IMG/VR virus record: IMGVR_UViG_3300032285_001890
Location: 1-26,525 of that record
Length of the DNA stretch: 26,525 nt
DNA from: a virus
Reading direction: 5' to 3' (one strand)
Under the pieces are notes generated by a model that was not told the DNA's origin, did not search any database, and was given only the letters and a program-made list of their open reading frames with translations. Both the position numbers and the translations under genes were made by a program. Shown here one piece after another: positions 1 to 7,973 of the stretch. Positions within the stretch are counted from its first letter, which is position 1. Every line of letters begins with the position of its first letter.

Positions 1-123
1 AACAAATGCAAAATCCGATTTTTCATCTTGATTTGCAATGTTGAAAATCTGGCCACTGGTGGTGTAGCGTTGCATAGGAAGCTTGGCACCAATCCAGGTT
101 TCGTCACGGCGATCGGTAATTTG
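1..123. repeat. Left copy of 123-bp terminal direct repeat
   Basis: These bases are identical to 26403-26525. The repeat lies inside the capsid reading frame, which continues through it without interruption. This is what an assembler yields from a circular or circularly permuted genome. A true short terminal repeat is possible but less likely, because it would sit inside an essential gene. Confidence 0.95.
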
Positions 124-885
124 CTTGGCATAGTCTTGTGGTACCAAATAGCCACCGTTTGCATTGGTGCCTTCTACCAATACGGCCTTGGCGGCAATTT
201 CGTCACCCGTGCGCATCCAGTGTTTGAGTGCATCCATTTGGTCATTGCTGTTACCCATGGTGGTAAGCTTTTTGGTAGCTGGTGCATTGCCTGCAACGAC
301 ACCACCACCTTTTACAGGTTCGCCTGCCATCTCTTCAATAGCGGCCTTCACTGCATCTTTGATTAATTGGTCTGACATGGTTGGTAATTCCTTTGATGTA
401 AATGTGTGTATATTGCTACTGATATTTGCAGGGCCGCTGTTGCCAGCCTGTGGCACTGCCTTCGTATCAGAAATAGCCATGGTTCGTGGTTCTGCTGGTG
501 TAGGGGTTAAACTAATCTCCCCAACAATCCATCGTTTTAATTCGCCACCATCACGCACCACTAAATGTGATAGTGCACCTGTAGATAATCCTAGCACACC
601 ACGTTTCACCAGTGCCATCACCTGCTGTGCATATTTGTGGCGTTTGTCAATTTCAATATCAACATCGATGCCTTCGCTATCAGGCTGCCACATCTTTACC
701 GTGCCAATTTGTGACTGCAAATCACTTAGGCCGTGGTCATAATATACTGGCATGCCAACAAATGATCGTGTATCACCAAAATCTGTTTGTGCAGTAAATC
801 GATCACCCGTTAAATCTTTGCCACCAAACACCACGCCACGGCCGCGTACCACGTAATCTGCTACCTGCTTCACTGCATACTTCAT
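1..885 (-). CDS. Prohead protease-major capsid protein fusion (N-terminal part; continues at 26402)
   Basis: This reading frame starts at ATG 885, overlapping the upstream stop as ATGA. It runs off base 1 and continues from 26402 to its stop at 25731, about 518 aa in total. Residues 1 to about 140 match a serine prohead protease of the HK97 gp4 / S78 type: VYYDHG (His51), LGLSTG (Ser101) and ISLTPTPAEPR. The protease should mature the head by cleaving scaffold segments. Residues from about 170 on are the HK97-fold capsid protein, beginning with a probable scaffold-like delta segment. NANGGYLVP, typical of the start of the mature capsid core, lies at about residue 240. No stop codon separates the two parts. 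Met170 (base 378) has its own AAAGGA site, so capsid alone may also be made. Confidence 0.93.
   Translation of the reverse strand, partial: MKYAVKQVADYVVRGRGVVFGGKDLTGDRFTAQTDFGDTRSFVGMPVYYDHGLSDLQSQIGTVKMWQPDSEGIDVDIEIDKRHKYAQQVMALVKRGVLGLSTGALSHLVVRDGGELKRWIVGEISLTPTPAEPRTMAISDTKAVPQAGNSGPANISSNIHTFTSKELPTMSDQLIKDAVKAAIEEMAGEPVKGGGVVAGNAPATKKLTTMGNSNDQMDALKHWMRTGDEIAAKAVLVEGTNANGGYLVPQDYAKQITDRRDETWIGAKLPMQRYTTSGQIFNIANQDEKSDFAFV
376..394 (-). promoter_or_regulatory. Internal ribosome binding site and start for capsid-only product
   Basis: AAAGGA (bases 394-389) lies 10 nt before an in-frame ATG (378-376) at codon 170 of the protease-capsid fusion. The predicted product starts MSDQLIKDAV, like a free-standing capsid protein with its delta segment. 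Internal initiation would give capsid in excess over protease, as assembly needs. Confidence 0.6.
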
Positions 886-2198
886 TGATCCATTCCAATC
901 AGCTGGCGTGCAAAATCTCGCACTGATTTGGCCATTTCATCACGCCATGCCTGTGGTAATGCAGCAACAAAATCAGGGCCTTTGCGTTTGGCCAGTGCAA
1001 TTAGTTTTGCCTTAAATTCCTCAAATGTTACATCACCTTTATAACGACCCCAACTTGACACTGCTGCTGGCACATCATCTGGTGTGACAATTGGGAAGTT
1101 TCGTGTATCTGGCAGAACAAAATCACCTGCTGGCATTGCTTCGCGTTCTTTTGGCGTGGTGTTACGATCAGCAGCAGCACGCACTGCCATCATATCGTTT
1201 TCGATTGGCTGTGCATACTCCGAAACATTCATTGCCATTGGTTCTGCCAGCTCTTGTACATCCATTGGTTCTGCCATCATTACTGCACGCAATTGCCAAC
1301 GTAATTTTTGATGGTACATCAAACGGTCTTGCAGGAAGTTTTGCACACCATATTGCATCACCTCGCCAGCCATCATGATGCCACCATTGATGCAATCAAT
1401 AATGTACAAATTATCCATGCTAATGCTGGCAATAAGCGCATCAAGTGAATCATCAGCGGTGGTGGTATCAATTGGTTGATGCATTGCTAATTGAAACAAC
1501 GTTGCTGGTGCCTTATAATCGAGTGCACGCAATGTTTCGGCAATGCCATCAATTGCATCATCAAGTGCTTCATAGATTTGTTCAAAAAATGCATGGTATT
1601 GTGGAAAATCTTCACCTTCCACATTCCAGTGTGCAGCGTGTGTTTTGTATTGCAAAAATACCGTATTGGCTAATACTTTGCATACTTCCATGGCCAAATC
1701 AGCCTGTGTGGCTTTTACTGCCTTCATTGGTACTGCTGGTACCATACCCATCATTGGTGATGGATTAGGCATGCCATCATCACCCAATGCCACCATGTGA
1801 TTTACCAAATCTTGTGCAGTTTTGCGTGCAGTGCGAATGATTTTCATATCCGCTTCAGAGTGTCTGCTACCTGCTTTTACTTCCATCTTGTTTATCTCCT
1901 TCAAAATAGATTGCACCCAATCCCTGCCTGCATCGCCACCCCAACCATGCCATGCCTGCCAGCCACGGCCCTGATCATTCCATGTGCTGCCTTGTTTATC
2001 CACTGCATGACGTGCAAAATAACTTGCCATGCGCTGTATGGTGTCGAGTGATACCGGTTCCCTATTTGCCAATTGCCGTGCACGTGCCAACCCTACTAAC
2101 GTCATACCACGTGCACTTGCAGGTTTGGATTCGCGTACATCAAGTGCCATCTGTGCATTGCGTGCCACGTCTGCTGGTGGTCTGTACGTATCTGCCAT
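882..2198 (-). CDS. Head-cluster protein with internal Dps/ferritin-like domain
   Basis: The chosen start is ATG 2198, 5 nt after AAAGGAG; a GTG two codons earlier overlaps the binding site. The product is 438 aa with three parts. Residues 3 to about 100 carry a motif-rich region (SWARG-like ARGMTLVGLARARQL, GWQAWHGWGGDAG) that I recall from other phage head clusters without a known function. Residues about 165-308 form a Dps-like four-helix domain with HWNVEGEDF and DAIDGIAE. His190, His202, Asp217 and Glu221 have the same 12-15-4 spacing as the Dps ferroxidase ligands. The C-terminus (from about 365; SSWGRYKG, ALAKRKGPDFVAALP) is another phage-type module. The gene sits between the neck gene and the protease-capsid gene and overlaps the latter by ATGA, so a virion or assembly role is likely. 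Iron oxidation is inferred. Confidence 0.85.
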   Translation of the reverse strand: MADTYRPPADVARNAQMALDVRESKPASARGMTLVGLARARQLANREPVSLDTIQRMASYFARHAVDKQGSTWNDQGRGWQAWHGWGGDAGRDWVQSILKEINKMEVKAGSRHSEADMKIIRTARKTAQDLVNHMVALGDDGMPNPSPMMGMVPAVPMKAVKATQADLAMEVCKVLANTVFLQYKTHAAHWNVEGEDFPQYHAFFEQIYEALDDAIDGIAETLRALDYKAPATLFQLAMHQPIDTTTADDSLDALIASISMDNLYIIDCINGGIMMAGEVMQYGVQNFLQDRLMYHQKLRWQLRAVMMAEPMDVQELAEPMAMNVSEYAQPIENDMMAVRAAADRNTTPKEREAMPAGDFVLPDTRNFPIVTPDDVPAAVSSWGRYKGDVTFEEFKAKLIALAKRKGPDFVAALPQAWRDEMAKSVRDFARQLIGMDQ

Positions 2199-2222
2199 GT
2201 GCACTCCTTTGCTAGTGTAGCA

Positions 2223-2690
2223 TTACGAAAATGCATCTTTTACGGCCTGATCTACCACTGTTTTTATTTTGCCACTATCCGCCATACGCTTGGCTATTTC
2301 ATCAGTGGTCAGCCAACGGCCCTGATGTATTGGTGCCTGCTTATTGCCAATCACATACTGTGCATAGCTGGCAGTGCTTACTGCCTGTGCTTCTGCAATA
2401 GTGCCACGTAGTACCAGGTATGACCTATTCAGCTTCTGTGATTTGCCTGCACCACGGCCGCGTACATAGGGTATTTGAATTGTGCCTTTCCTATACCCTG
2501 CCATCACAAACTTGCGCTGCTTATCGCTTACAAATCCAGGTGCACTGCCACGTGCTGGCGGTGGTGGATCGTTCAGAATTAATTCAGTTACTGCAAGGCC
2601 AGCCACCACTGGCAATACATCCTGCTGTAATTGCCTGCATTTCTCGATTAGATGCAGTGTAGCGTTCTGTACATCGATGGTGAATGGCAT
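2223..2690 (-). CDS. Probable neck/tail-completion (virion morphogenesis) protein
   Basis: This 155-aa protein starts directly after the portal-MuF stop. Residues 55-75 (FVSDKQRKFVMAGYRKG) and the later YAQYVIGNKQAP...HQGRW pattern resemble small siphovirus proteins annotated as morphogenesis or HK97 gp10-like tail-completion proteins. The family match is from memory of such motifs, not from a search. Its position after the portal and before the capsid agrees with a head or neck role. Start ATG 2690 abuts the upstream gene with no spacer, so translation is probably coupled. Confidence 0.6.
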   Translation of the reverse strand: MPFTIDVQNATLHLIEKCRQLQQDVLPVVAGLAVTELILNDPPPPARGSAPGFVSDKQRKFVMAGYRKGTIQIPYVRGRGAGKSQKLNRSYLVLRGTIAEAQAVSTASYAQYVIGNKQAPIHQGRWLTTDEIAKRMADSGKIKTVVDQAVKDAFS

Positions 2691-4751
2691 TTATGCACCT
2701 GCATCTACAATTGGCGATTCCACCAACACCAACCCAATAGCACACCTGCAATTCACGTGTGCTGGTGGTCCTGCTGTTACTTCTGGTGGCCACTGATTCT
2801 GTAGGAGTCCATCTAATGGCAGGCATACATCACAGGTAGTACTATCATTTTCTGCAATCCAAATCATAGTAGTGTTGATGCCAGCATTCAGTGCCTGATT
2901 CTGAATGGCAAACGTTTGCTGTGCTGCAGCTCGTGTGGGTTCAGTGAATGCAATGCGTTGTGCACGCAAATCACCAAACATGGCTAATTGATTGCGAATA
3001 TCATCAACGGTAATACCAACCGTGGTTTGTGCGTTGGTGATCACACTGCTAATGTAGTCACGTTCAGTGGCTGATAGGTCCTGCAGGAATGGCTGCCAGT
3101 AACTATCAATATAGGTATTCGCCTGATTAGCAATACCCTGTGTGATAATCTCATCTCCTACTACATTAGCCATGCCAGGTATGGTGCGAATGCGTTCTGC
3201 ACCTGCATCTAATACCAGCTGTGCAACATTATCTGTAAGCACGCCACGCAAATCAGTGTCAACGGCCGTATAGTCACCATTGGCAATTGCTTCTGCATTC
3301 TTATCACTTCGCGCTGCTAACTTCTTGGCTATGGCGTCGTACACCTTGCGTTCAGCTGGTGTGAGATCAGCAAGTGTGAGTGCCTTTATAAAGTGAAACA
3401 CGTGACCTATATCACTCTTTTTTTTTACGCTTTTAAGTTCTGCATAGATAAAATCAGTCATATAGCGTGGCAGTGTATCTGATTCAAACGTGGCAGCAGC
3501 ATTGCCTTTTTGTTTGTAGCGTTTCACGGCCTTGCGTTCGTATGCTTCCAAATCTGCAAGTCTACTGGCCTGTACTGCTTTTACATCAGTAAGTGATTCA
3601 TCAACAATTTCTGCACCTGTATCAACGTTGATGCCAGTCACATCAGGGCCAGTGGTAGTAGGTGGCACGCCAATTGCCTCATCGATGTTGTCATAGCCTA
3701 GGATTTTCATTGCACTGCCAAGTGGTATGCCAGCCTGTACCAACTGCAACAGACTGCCAGCGCGTTGTGCTTCGTCTGTTTGAAACACGTCTAATGTTTC
3801 AGGAGTGAAATGCATCTTGTATTTGAGTGGTGCAAATACCTGCTGATTTAGTACACGTTGATAAAATGCCAATCGTGGCACAATGGTTTCACGCCAAAAT
3901 GATTGGCGATCACTATCAGCGGTGGCATAGTTTGCAGCACTTGCTTCTAACATGGTGCGTGGTACGCCAAACGTAGTAGTAATGTTGGTGGTGACCCGTT
4001 CTTGCAGTGGTACAAGTTCCATATCTTTTAGTGGAAAAGTAAGAATTTGGGTTTTAACATCACCACGAAAAAAGAAGGTTTTGAATGCATTCGATACATT
4101 CTCTACACGTGATCGCCAATCACTTTTTAACCGTTCATATTCTGGTGGCGTAATCGATTTATCTAAGCTCATGATTACTGCAGGCTGTGCACCATGTTCA
4201 AAAAATGCACTCGTAAACCGTTCCAGGTAATACGCCAGCTGTGCAGATTGCAGTGCTACTGATGCTGGTGCAATTCCACCGTATACATCATCTCTAATTG
4301 ATGGTTCGCGCCAATACACAATTTCATCAATAGTCCATGGCCCGTATATCTTGCCATTGATGTTTTGGCTAAATCGAATGCCCGTCATTACATTGTCAGA
4401 CGTTTGCAATTCAGGTTTGTATTCAACTTGTACTGATTTTGGATTCAAGAACTGAAACCCGTACAATACACGGCCGCGATACAAGCGCAGCCAAAATGCA
4501 GTGCCAGTTAGGAGTAGTGCACGTTCTGTTTGTTGAATCAGTGAATCCATTGGCGTGGCGAATGGATAATCGACGTTCACATCATTGCGTTCTAGTACAA
4601 ATGGCACAGTGCCAAGTGCATCTGAACGCAAGTTAATGGCACGGTATAGCATTGGCACTTTTTCGTATGCATCAATGGTGCCATATAATTCGCCAGCCTT
4701 CTTGGCAACACTGTACCAACCTGGTATGGCCTCGATCGCTTTATAAGTCAT
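2691..4751 (-). CDS. Portal protein fused to MuF-type head morphogenesis domain
   Basis: This is a 686-aa fusion. Residues 1 to about 385 are an HK97-type portal (LYRAINLRSDALGTVPF; IDEIVYWREPS; FGVPRTMLEA; TADSDRQSFWRETIVPRL), which forms the dodecameric DNA gate. Residues about 540-675 are a MuF / SPP1 gp7 domain: RIAFTEPTRAA, then TCDVC at 639-643 and PPAHVNCRC at 662-670, the usual metal-binding Cys/His pattern. A helical, lysine-rich linker joins them. A run of nine A in the coding strand at codons 442-445 contains the slippery heptamer A AAA AAG; a -1 shift would end the protein at about 446 aa, leaving portal alone. Start ATG 4751 follows AAAGG by about 9 nt. Portal and MuF are separate genes in many phages, but natural fusions exist. 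Confidence 0.92.
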   Translation of the reverse strand: MTYKAIEAIPGWYSVAKKAGELYGTIDAYEKVPMLYRAINLRSDALGTVPFVLERNDVNVDYPFATPMDSLIQQTERALLLTGTAFWLRLYRGRVLYGFQFLNPKSVQVEYKPELQTSDNVMTGIRFSQNINGKIYGPWTIDEIVYWREPSIRDDVYGGIAPASVALQSAQLAYYLERFTSAFFEHGAQPAVIMSLDKSITPPEYERLKSDWRSRVENVSNAFKTFFFRGDVKTQILTFPLKDMELVPLQERVTTNITTTFGVPRTMLEASAANYATADSDRQSFWRETIVPRLAFYQRVLNQQVFAPLKYKMHFTPETLDVFQTDEAQRAGSLLQLVQAGIPLGSAMKILGYDNIDEAIGVPPTTTGPDVTGINVDTGAEIVDESLTDVKAVQASRLADLEAYERKAVKRYKQKGNAAATFESDTLPRYMTDFIYAELKSVKKKSDIGHVFHFIKALTLADLTPAERKVYDAIAKKLAARSDKNAEAIANGDYTAVDTDLRGVLTDNVAQLVLDAGAERIRTIPGMANVVGDEIITQGIANQANTYIDSYWQPFLQDLSATERDYISSVITNAQTTVGITVDDIRNQLAMFGDLRAQRIAFTEPTRAAAQQTFAIQNQALNAGINTTMIWIAENDSTTCDVCLPLDGLLQNQWPPEVTAGPPAHVNCRCAIGLVLVESPIVDAGA
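3417..3423 (-). other. Candidate -1 slippery heptamer A AAA AAG in portal-MuF linker
   Basis: The coding strand reads GTA AAA AAA AAG AGT GAT. A_AAA_AAG is in the zero frame and is the heptamer used in E. coli dnaX. Slipping by -1 gives GAG then TGA, ending the protein one residue later (about 446 aa), after the portal domain and before the MuF core. I see no convincing upstream Shine-Dalgarno stimulator and only weak downstream pairing, so use is unproven. RNA polymerase slippage on A9 is an alternative. Confidence 0.45.
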
Positions 4752-4772
4752 TGTGCATTGCCTTTACTACCA

Positions 4773-5990
4773 CTACATAAAATCATACATTACGCTACCA
4801 TCGCCTAACATGGCATTGGCACCACTCACTGCATCCACCATATCATCATGGCTGCCATACGGAAATGCCACGGATTCATCAATGAATTGCTGGCACCATT
4901 CGCCACGTACCACACGAATCATATTTTGTTCAGCACGCGCGGCCCAAGGCATAGCGCGGTGCATCTTATCCTTTGTGACGTGATAGCCAACCAACGTGAC
5001 GTGTGCTAATTCCTGTATACGTCGCAATTCCTGCAACCCTGCCAAACCGTGTAATGCTTCCTCGACACCTTGTGTGGTATCGTCTGCTTCTGATCGCATT
5101 ACATCGATCATAATCTTGCGTACATCTGGCCATTCAGCCTTGATGCGTATGCCATCTGCAATGTACATGATGCCATCATCTGCCATAGCCACACGCACAC
5201 TAGCAGTATAGTCTGCACTATCTCGCACACTGGTGGCCAAATCCCAATAACGATACCACTGCAGGTTTGGTGGTGGTGCATCAACAATGCTAAACCACTG
5301 GCGTTTAAACAGTGCACCAGACAAATCGACAAACTGGCCATTAGCTTCCTGTTCAAACTGTTCATTCGTATAACTTGTGCGTAACGTGTGGATAAATGAA
5401 TCAGGCAAAAATACATTATCTGTGGTTTTGCTGTGAATCACTGCATAATCAGGATTACTGCTGGCATGCCATAGGTCATATATCCAATTACGGCCGCGTG
5501 GCGTGGTAGTAATCCATGCCTTGCCTGGCATTTCTCGCAATGTGGCAATGGCAATCTGCCATGCATCGATGTGCATCATGGCAGCTTCATCAAACCATAT
5601 CCAGCCAAGATTTGCACCACGTAAGCGATCAGGATTATCTGCACTCCTTAGCAATATTGTTCTATTGCCGTGCAACACAATGGTGCCTGTAGATATATTG
5701 TGCGTTTTAAGTATGCCAGCAGGCCGTGCAATATCTAATAGCATTTTGCGCGGACCATCACGTAGCATTGGGTATGTTGGTGCAACAATCATGCCTGTGC
5801 TATTTGGTGGCATGCGTAGCACTTCGATTACGCCAGCTCGTGTCTTGCCACTGCCACGACCCCCAATAAAGGCCCGAAACCGTGCTGTGCTATTCCAAAA
5901 CATCTCCTGTGGTTTCGTACATTCGCTGTGGCGTAACGTCCTGTATTGTATCTGCGTTGTTGGTGATTGCTGGTACACGTGGCGTGCCAA
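4773..5990 (-). CDS. terL: Terminase large subunit
   Basis: This 405-aa packaging motor has both domains. In the ATPase part, Walker A is GGRGSGKT (43-50), Walker B is WIWFDEA (130-136, Asp134/Glu135) and the coupling motif is TTTPRG (161-166). In the nuclease part, RYWDLA carries Asp250, and the C-terminal FPYGSHDDMVDA carries the late acidic residues (382-386). It cuts and translocates DNA into the prohead through the portal encoded just downstream. The frame opens with TTG at 5990, 101 nt inside terS. The first ATG in frame (5903) would remove the conserved KPQEMF segment, so a non-ATG start or the TTG is favoured. The exact start is uncertain. Confidence 0.95.
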   Translation of the reverse strand: MARHVYQQSPTTQIQYRTLRHSECTKPQEMFWNSTARFRAFIGGRGSGKTRAGVIEVLRMPPNSTGMIVAPTYPMLRDGPRKMLLDIARPAGILKTHNISTGTIVLHGNRTILLRSADNPDRLRGANLGWIWFDEAAMMHIDAWQIAIATLREMPGKAWITTTPRGRNWIYDLWHASSNPDYAVIHSKTTDNVFLPDSFIHTLRTSYTNEQFEQEANGQFVDLSGALFKRQWFSIVDAPPPNLQWYRYWDLATSVRDSADYTASVRVAMADDGIMYIADGIRIKAEWPDVRKIMIDVMRSEADDTTQGVEEALHGLAGLQELRRIQELAHVTLVGYHVTKDKMHRAMPWAARAEQNMIRVVRGEWCQQFIDESVAFPYGSHDDMVDAVSGANAMLGDGSVMYDFM

Positions 5991-6336
5991 TCTCTACTAC
6001 ATAATCATGTGTGATGGTTTGCTGTATCTCTTGACGCTGCCTGTATTCAGCTGGCATGTGTCGATTCGCCATGGCCATTAGCAACATATCACTGCCAGCA
6101 AATCCACGTCTTTTTATCTCACGTTCAATGCTGGCGCAAAATCTTGCATACGCTTCATCACATTGCGTACTAAATGCAGGATCATCACGCATGTGGTTGT
6201 ATACCGTTGACTTTGATACATTCGCTACATCAGATGCATACTGTACATTACCTTCTTGTGCATATGCGTTTAAATATCTATCTTGCCATTTGTCGTTACG
6301 TTTGCGCCCTTTTTTATTGATGTGCAAATCGTTCAT
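5890..6336 (-). CDS. terS: Terminase small subunit
   Basis: The 148-aa product has an N-terminal helix-turn-helix region (residues about 14-50: WQDRYLNAYAQEGNVQYASD then VSKSTVYNHMRDD), the usual phage-DNA recognition fold of small terminase subunits. The helical middle part would oligomerise. It lies directly before terL and overlaps it by about 101 nt. Start ATG 6336 follows AGTAGG by 5 nt; a GTG two codons earlier is less likely. The family is assigned from fold pattern and position rather than from strong signature residues. Confidence 0.8.
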   Translation of the reverse strand: MNDLHINKKGRKRNDKWQDRYLNAYAQEGNVQYASDVANVSKSTVYNHMRDDPAFSTQCDEAYARFCASIEREIKRRGFAGSDMLLMAMANRHMPAEYRQRQEIQQTITHDYVVEIGTPRVPAITNNADTIQDVTPQRMYETTGDVLE

Positions 6337-6347
6337 ATACACCTACT

Positions 6348-6527
6348 CTACATACTCACTTCTTTAGTTGTCATAATGCGTAATATTACATTAATAGTAG
6401 TATTAATAATAATAATTATTGGTGCATATTCATGCATTGCAGGTTCATTGAGTAGTGCTAGGCACACGCTACCAATAAGCAGCAGTGCATTGATCCAGAT
6501 GGTTTTTGATTCATACCATGGTTTCAT
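6348..6527 (-). CDS. Putative holin
   Basis: This is a 59-aa membrane protein starting MKPWYESKTIW. Two hydrophobic segments (about residues 10-27 and 34-50, the second with five consecutive Ile) flank a short polar turn, as in small phage holins. The start at ATG 6527 is set by AGGAG 8 nt upstream; the longer frame to 6611 lacks a binding site and overlaps the upstream gene. It follows the amidase and XhlA-like genes, so it would form the membrane lesion that releases the endolysin. A direct holin signature is not visible beyond topology and context. Confidence 0.7.
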   Translation of the reverse strand: MKPWYESKTIWINALLLIGSVCLALLNEPAMHEYAPIIIIINTTINVILRIMTTKEVSM

Positions 6528-6538
6528 GTGTATTACTC

Positions 6539-6745
6539 CTACTTCATATAATTCAGGATAAATACTAGCACACCATACAGTGCACTGATGGCCATCAGTA
6601 CACCCTTCCATTTGGTTTGCTCTTGTTCTAATTGACTAATGCGTGCTTCAAGTGATGCAAACTTTGCATTGCCTTCGTCTAATCGTTTGGCAATGTAGGT
6701 AAGATGTGTATTAATTTCTGCTAGTTGTGTTTCTACAGTGCTCAT
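6539..6745 (-). CDS. XhlA-like coiled-coil membrane protein (lysis accessory)
   Basis: The 68-aa product has a heptad-rich N-terminal coiled coil (residues about 3-45) followed by one C-terminal membrane helix (KGVLMAISALYGVLVFILNY), the layout of the hemolysin XhlA family found beside phage holins. It begins at ATG 6745, overlapping the amidase stop as ATGA, and ends just before the holin. It probably assists lysis at the membrane. An alternative is a second holin component. Confidence 0.7.
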   Translation of the reverse strand: MSTVETQLAEINTHLTYIAKRLDEGNAKFASLEARISQLEQEQTKWKGVLMAISALYGVLVFILNYMK

Positions 6746-7287
6746 GGATTGGTATCCTGTACAAACCGTGCACGCAAATCAGCACGCACCACATTCATAT
6801 CTATCATAGTACCAGGGCATGTTTTCTTGCTTCCTGTTTCTCTGTGGCCTAGTACAGTATTTTTTGATGGCTGCAGGCCACGCCATCTAAGTAACGTTTC
6901 TGCCACATGGTACATTGTCGTGCGTTGTTTCTCTGACCACTCATGATGATCGAAATAGCCAACCATCTCAATACCCCATGATTCATTATTCCACATGGCC
7001 GCATGTGTGCCAGGCTCGTTGATGGCAGTCATTTGCCAGATGCCATCTGGTGCAATAAACAAGTGTGGACCACTGGTCCAGCCAAGGCCGCAATAGTAAT
7101 GCATCATGCCTTGCATTGTGGCCAAACCACGCCACTGGTATTCCTGTGGCGAATAGGTGTGATGCATTACAATTGCTTTTGCCCAATTGGCAATGTTGCT
7201 ATCATATGAATAGATGTGTGTGCGAAAATCTTCAGCTGATTTCCACTGCCTAAAATCATGGCGAAATAGTGCATCTGGTGTGGTCAT
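6742..7287 (-). CDS. N-acetylmuramoyl-L-alanine amidase endolysin
   Basis: The 181-aa product is an amidase_2 / PGRP-fold enzyme that cleaves the amide bond between muramic acid and L-Ala in peptidoglycan. Visible zinc-site features are MHHT (His42/43), LGHRETG (His148) and KTCPG (Cys157), the His-His-Cys arrangement of T7-type lysozymes. There is no signal peptide and no separate cell-wall-binding domain, so it should depend on the holin for export. The start at 7287 has GAAGG 7 nt upstream and overlaps the preceding gene as ATGA. Lysis genes follow in order amidase, XhlA-like, holin. Confidence 0.93.
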   Translation of the reverse strand: MTTPDALFRHDFRQWKSAEDFRTHIYSYDSNIANWAKAIVMHHTYSPQEYQWRGLATMQGMMHYYCGLGWTSGPHLFIAPDGIWQMTAINEPGTHAAMWNNESWGIEMVGYFDHHEWSEKQRTTMYHVAETLLRWRGLQPSKNTVLGHRETGSKKTCPGTMIDMNVVRADLRARFVQDTNP

Positions 7288-7958
7288 GGTTTCACCTTCT
7301 TAATGTACACGGCCAAATCATTCAGATAATCTTGCACTTCTTGAATTGACGATTTACCAGCCAAGAAACCTATGCGAATCATATAATTAATATCCCACAC
7401 TTTGGACCATACCAGATCAGCCACTTGATTTGGCGTAAGCAAACTATTTACCTGTGTTTGCAGGGCTGCTACCTGCTGTTCTAATGCAGTGGTTCGTGCT
7501 TTGACCTGCTGTACACTATTCATTGCAGCATTTGCGGTATCACTCGCACCATTGGCAGTGCTGGTGGCGCGGTCTGCAGATTGCTGTGCAGTGGCTGTGG
7601 CATTTTTCAACCCCTGCACCTGTGCTTCGTTTACATCAATGGTGGTAGATGATGGTACATTGCTTGGGTCAATATAGCCATCAATAAGCAAACGCCACTG
7701 CTGGCCGCGTGCATCACAATACCCAAACCATAGCTGGTAATTGATTACTTCTAAATAGCCATTGCAGTTTGGTTCAAACCAAATCAATTGTGGTGTGCTG
7801 CCTGGTGCTGTGCGATATACATGCGATCCCCAATCACCACCAGCAGTGGTTCTGCCAACCCATGTTTGATAGATGGCACCAGTCCTATCAATGTAAAAGT
7901 TTGCACCACCAGCACTGTAGCTTGGTGCATTGACGGGTAATCTAATTGCACTACTCAT
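7284..7958 (-). CDS. Coiled-coil protein, possible tail fibre or virion-surface protein
   Basis: This 224-aa protein has an N-terminal beta-rich part (residues 1-110, Gly/Trp/Tyr-rich) followed by an Ala/Gln/Ser-rich coiled coil (about 112-165) and a hydrophobic C-terminal helix region ending in Lys residues. I do not recognise the family. The layout suits a fibre or surface protein, yet it sits at the head of the lysis cassette. Start ATG 7958 has GGAG 9 nt upstream and follows a terminator hairpin by only about 18 nt. A lysis-associated role is also possible. Confidence 0.6.
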   Translation of the reverse strand: MSSAIRLPVNAPSYSAGGANFYIDRTGAIYQTWVGRTTAGGDWGSHVYRTAPGSTPQLIWFEPNCNGYLEVINYQLWFGYCDARGQQWRLLIDGYIDPSNVPSSTTIDVNEAQVQGLKNATATAQQSADRATSTANGASDTANAAMNSVQQVKARTTALEQQVAALQTQVNSLLTPNQVADLVWSKVWDINYMIRIGFLAGKSSIQEVQDYLNDLAVYIKKVKP

Positions 7959-7973
7959 TGGTGTTTACTCCGA

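Noticed and set aside
1-123. True packaged direct terminal repeat
   Set aside because: The repeat lies inside the capsid gene and has a length typical of assembly overlap. Circular permutation is the simpler reading.
164-742. Plus-strand open frames, of which this is one of the longest
   Set aside because: All lie antisense to well-supported minus-strand genes, lack binding sites and show no recognisable domains.
6399-6420. AT-rich simple repeat (ATA/ATT run)
   Set aside because: It encodes the Ile-rich second membrane helix of the holin; the repeat follows from the protein sequence.
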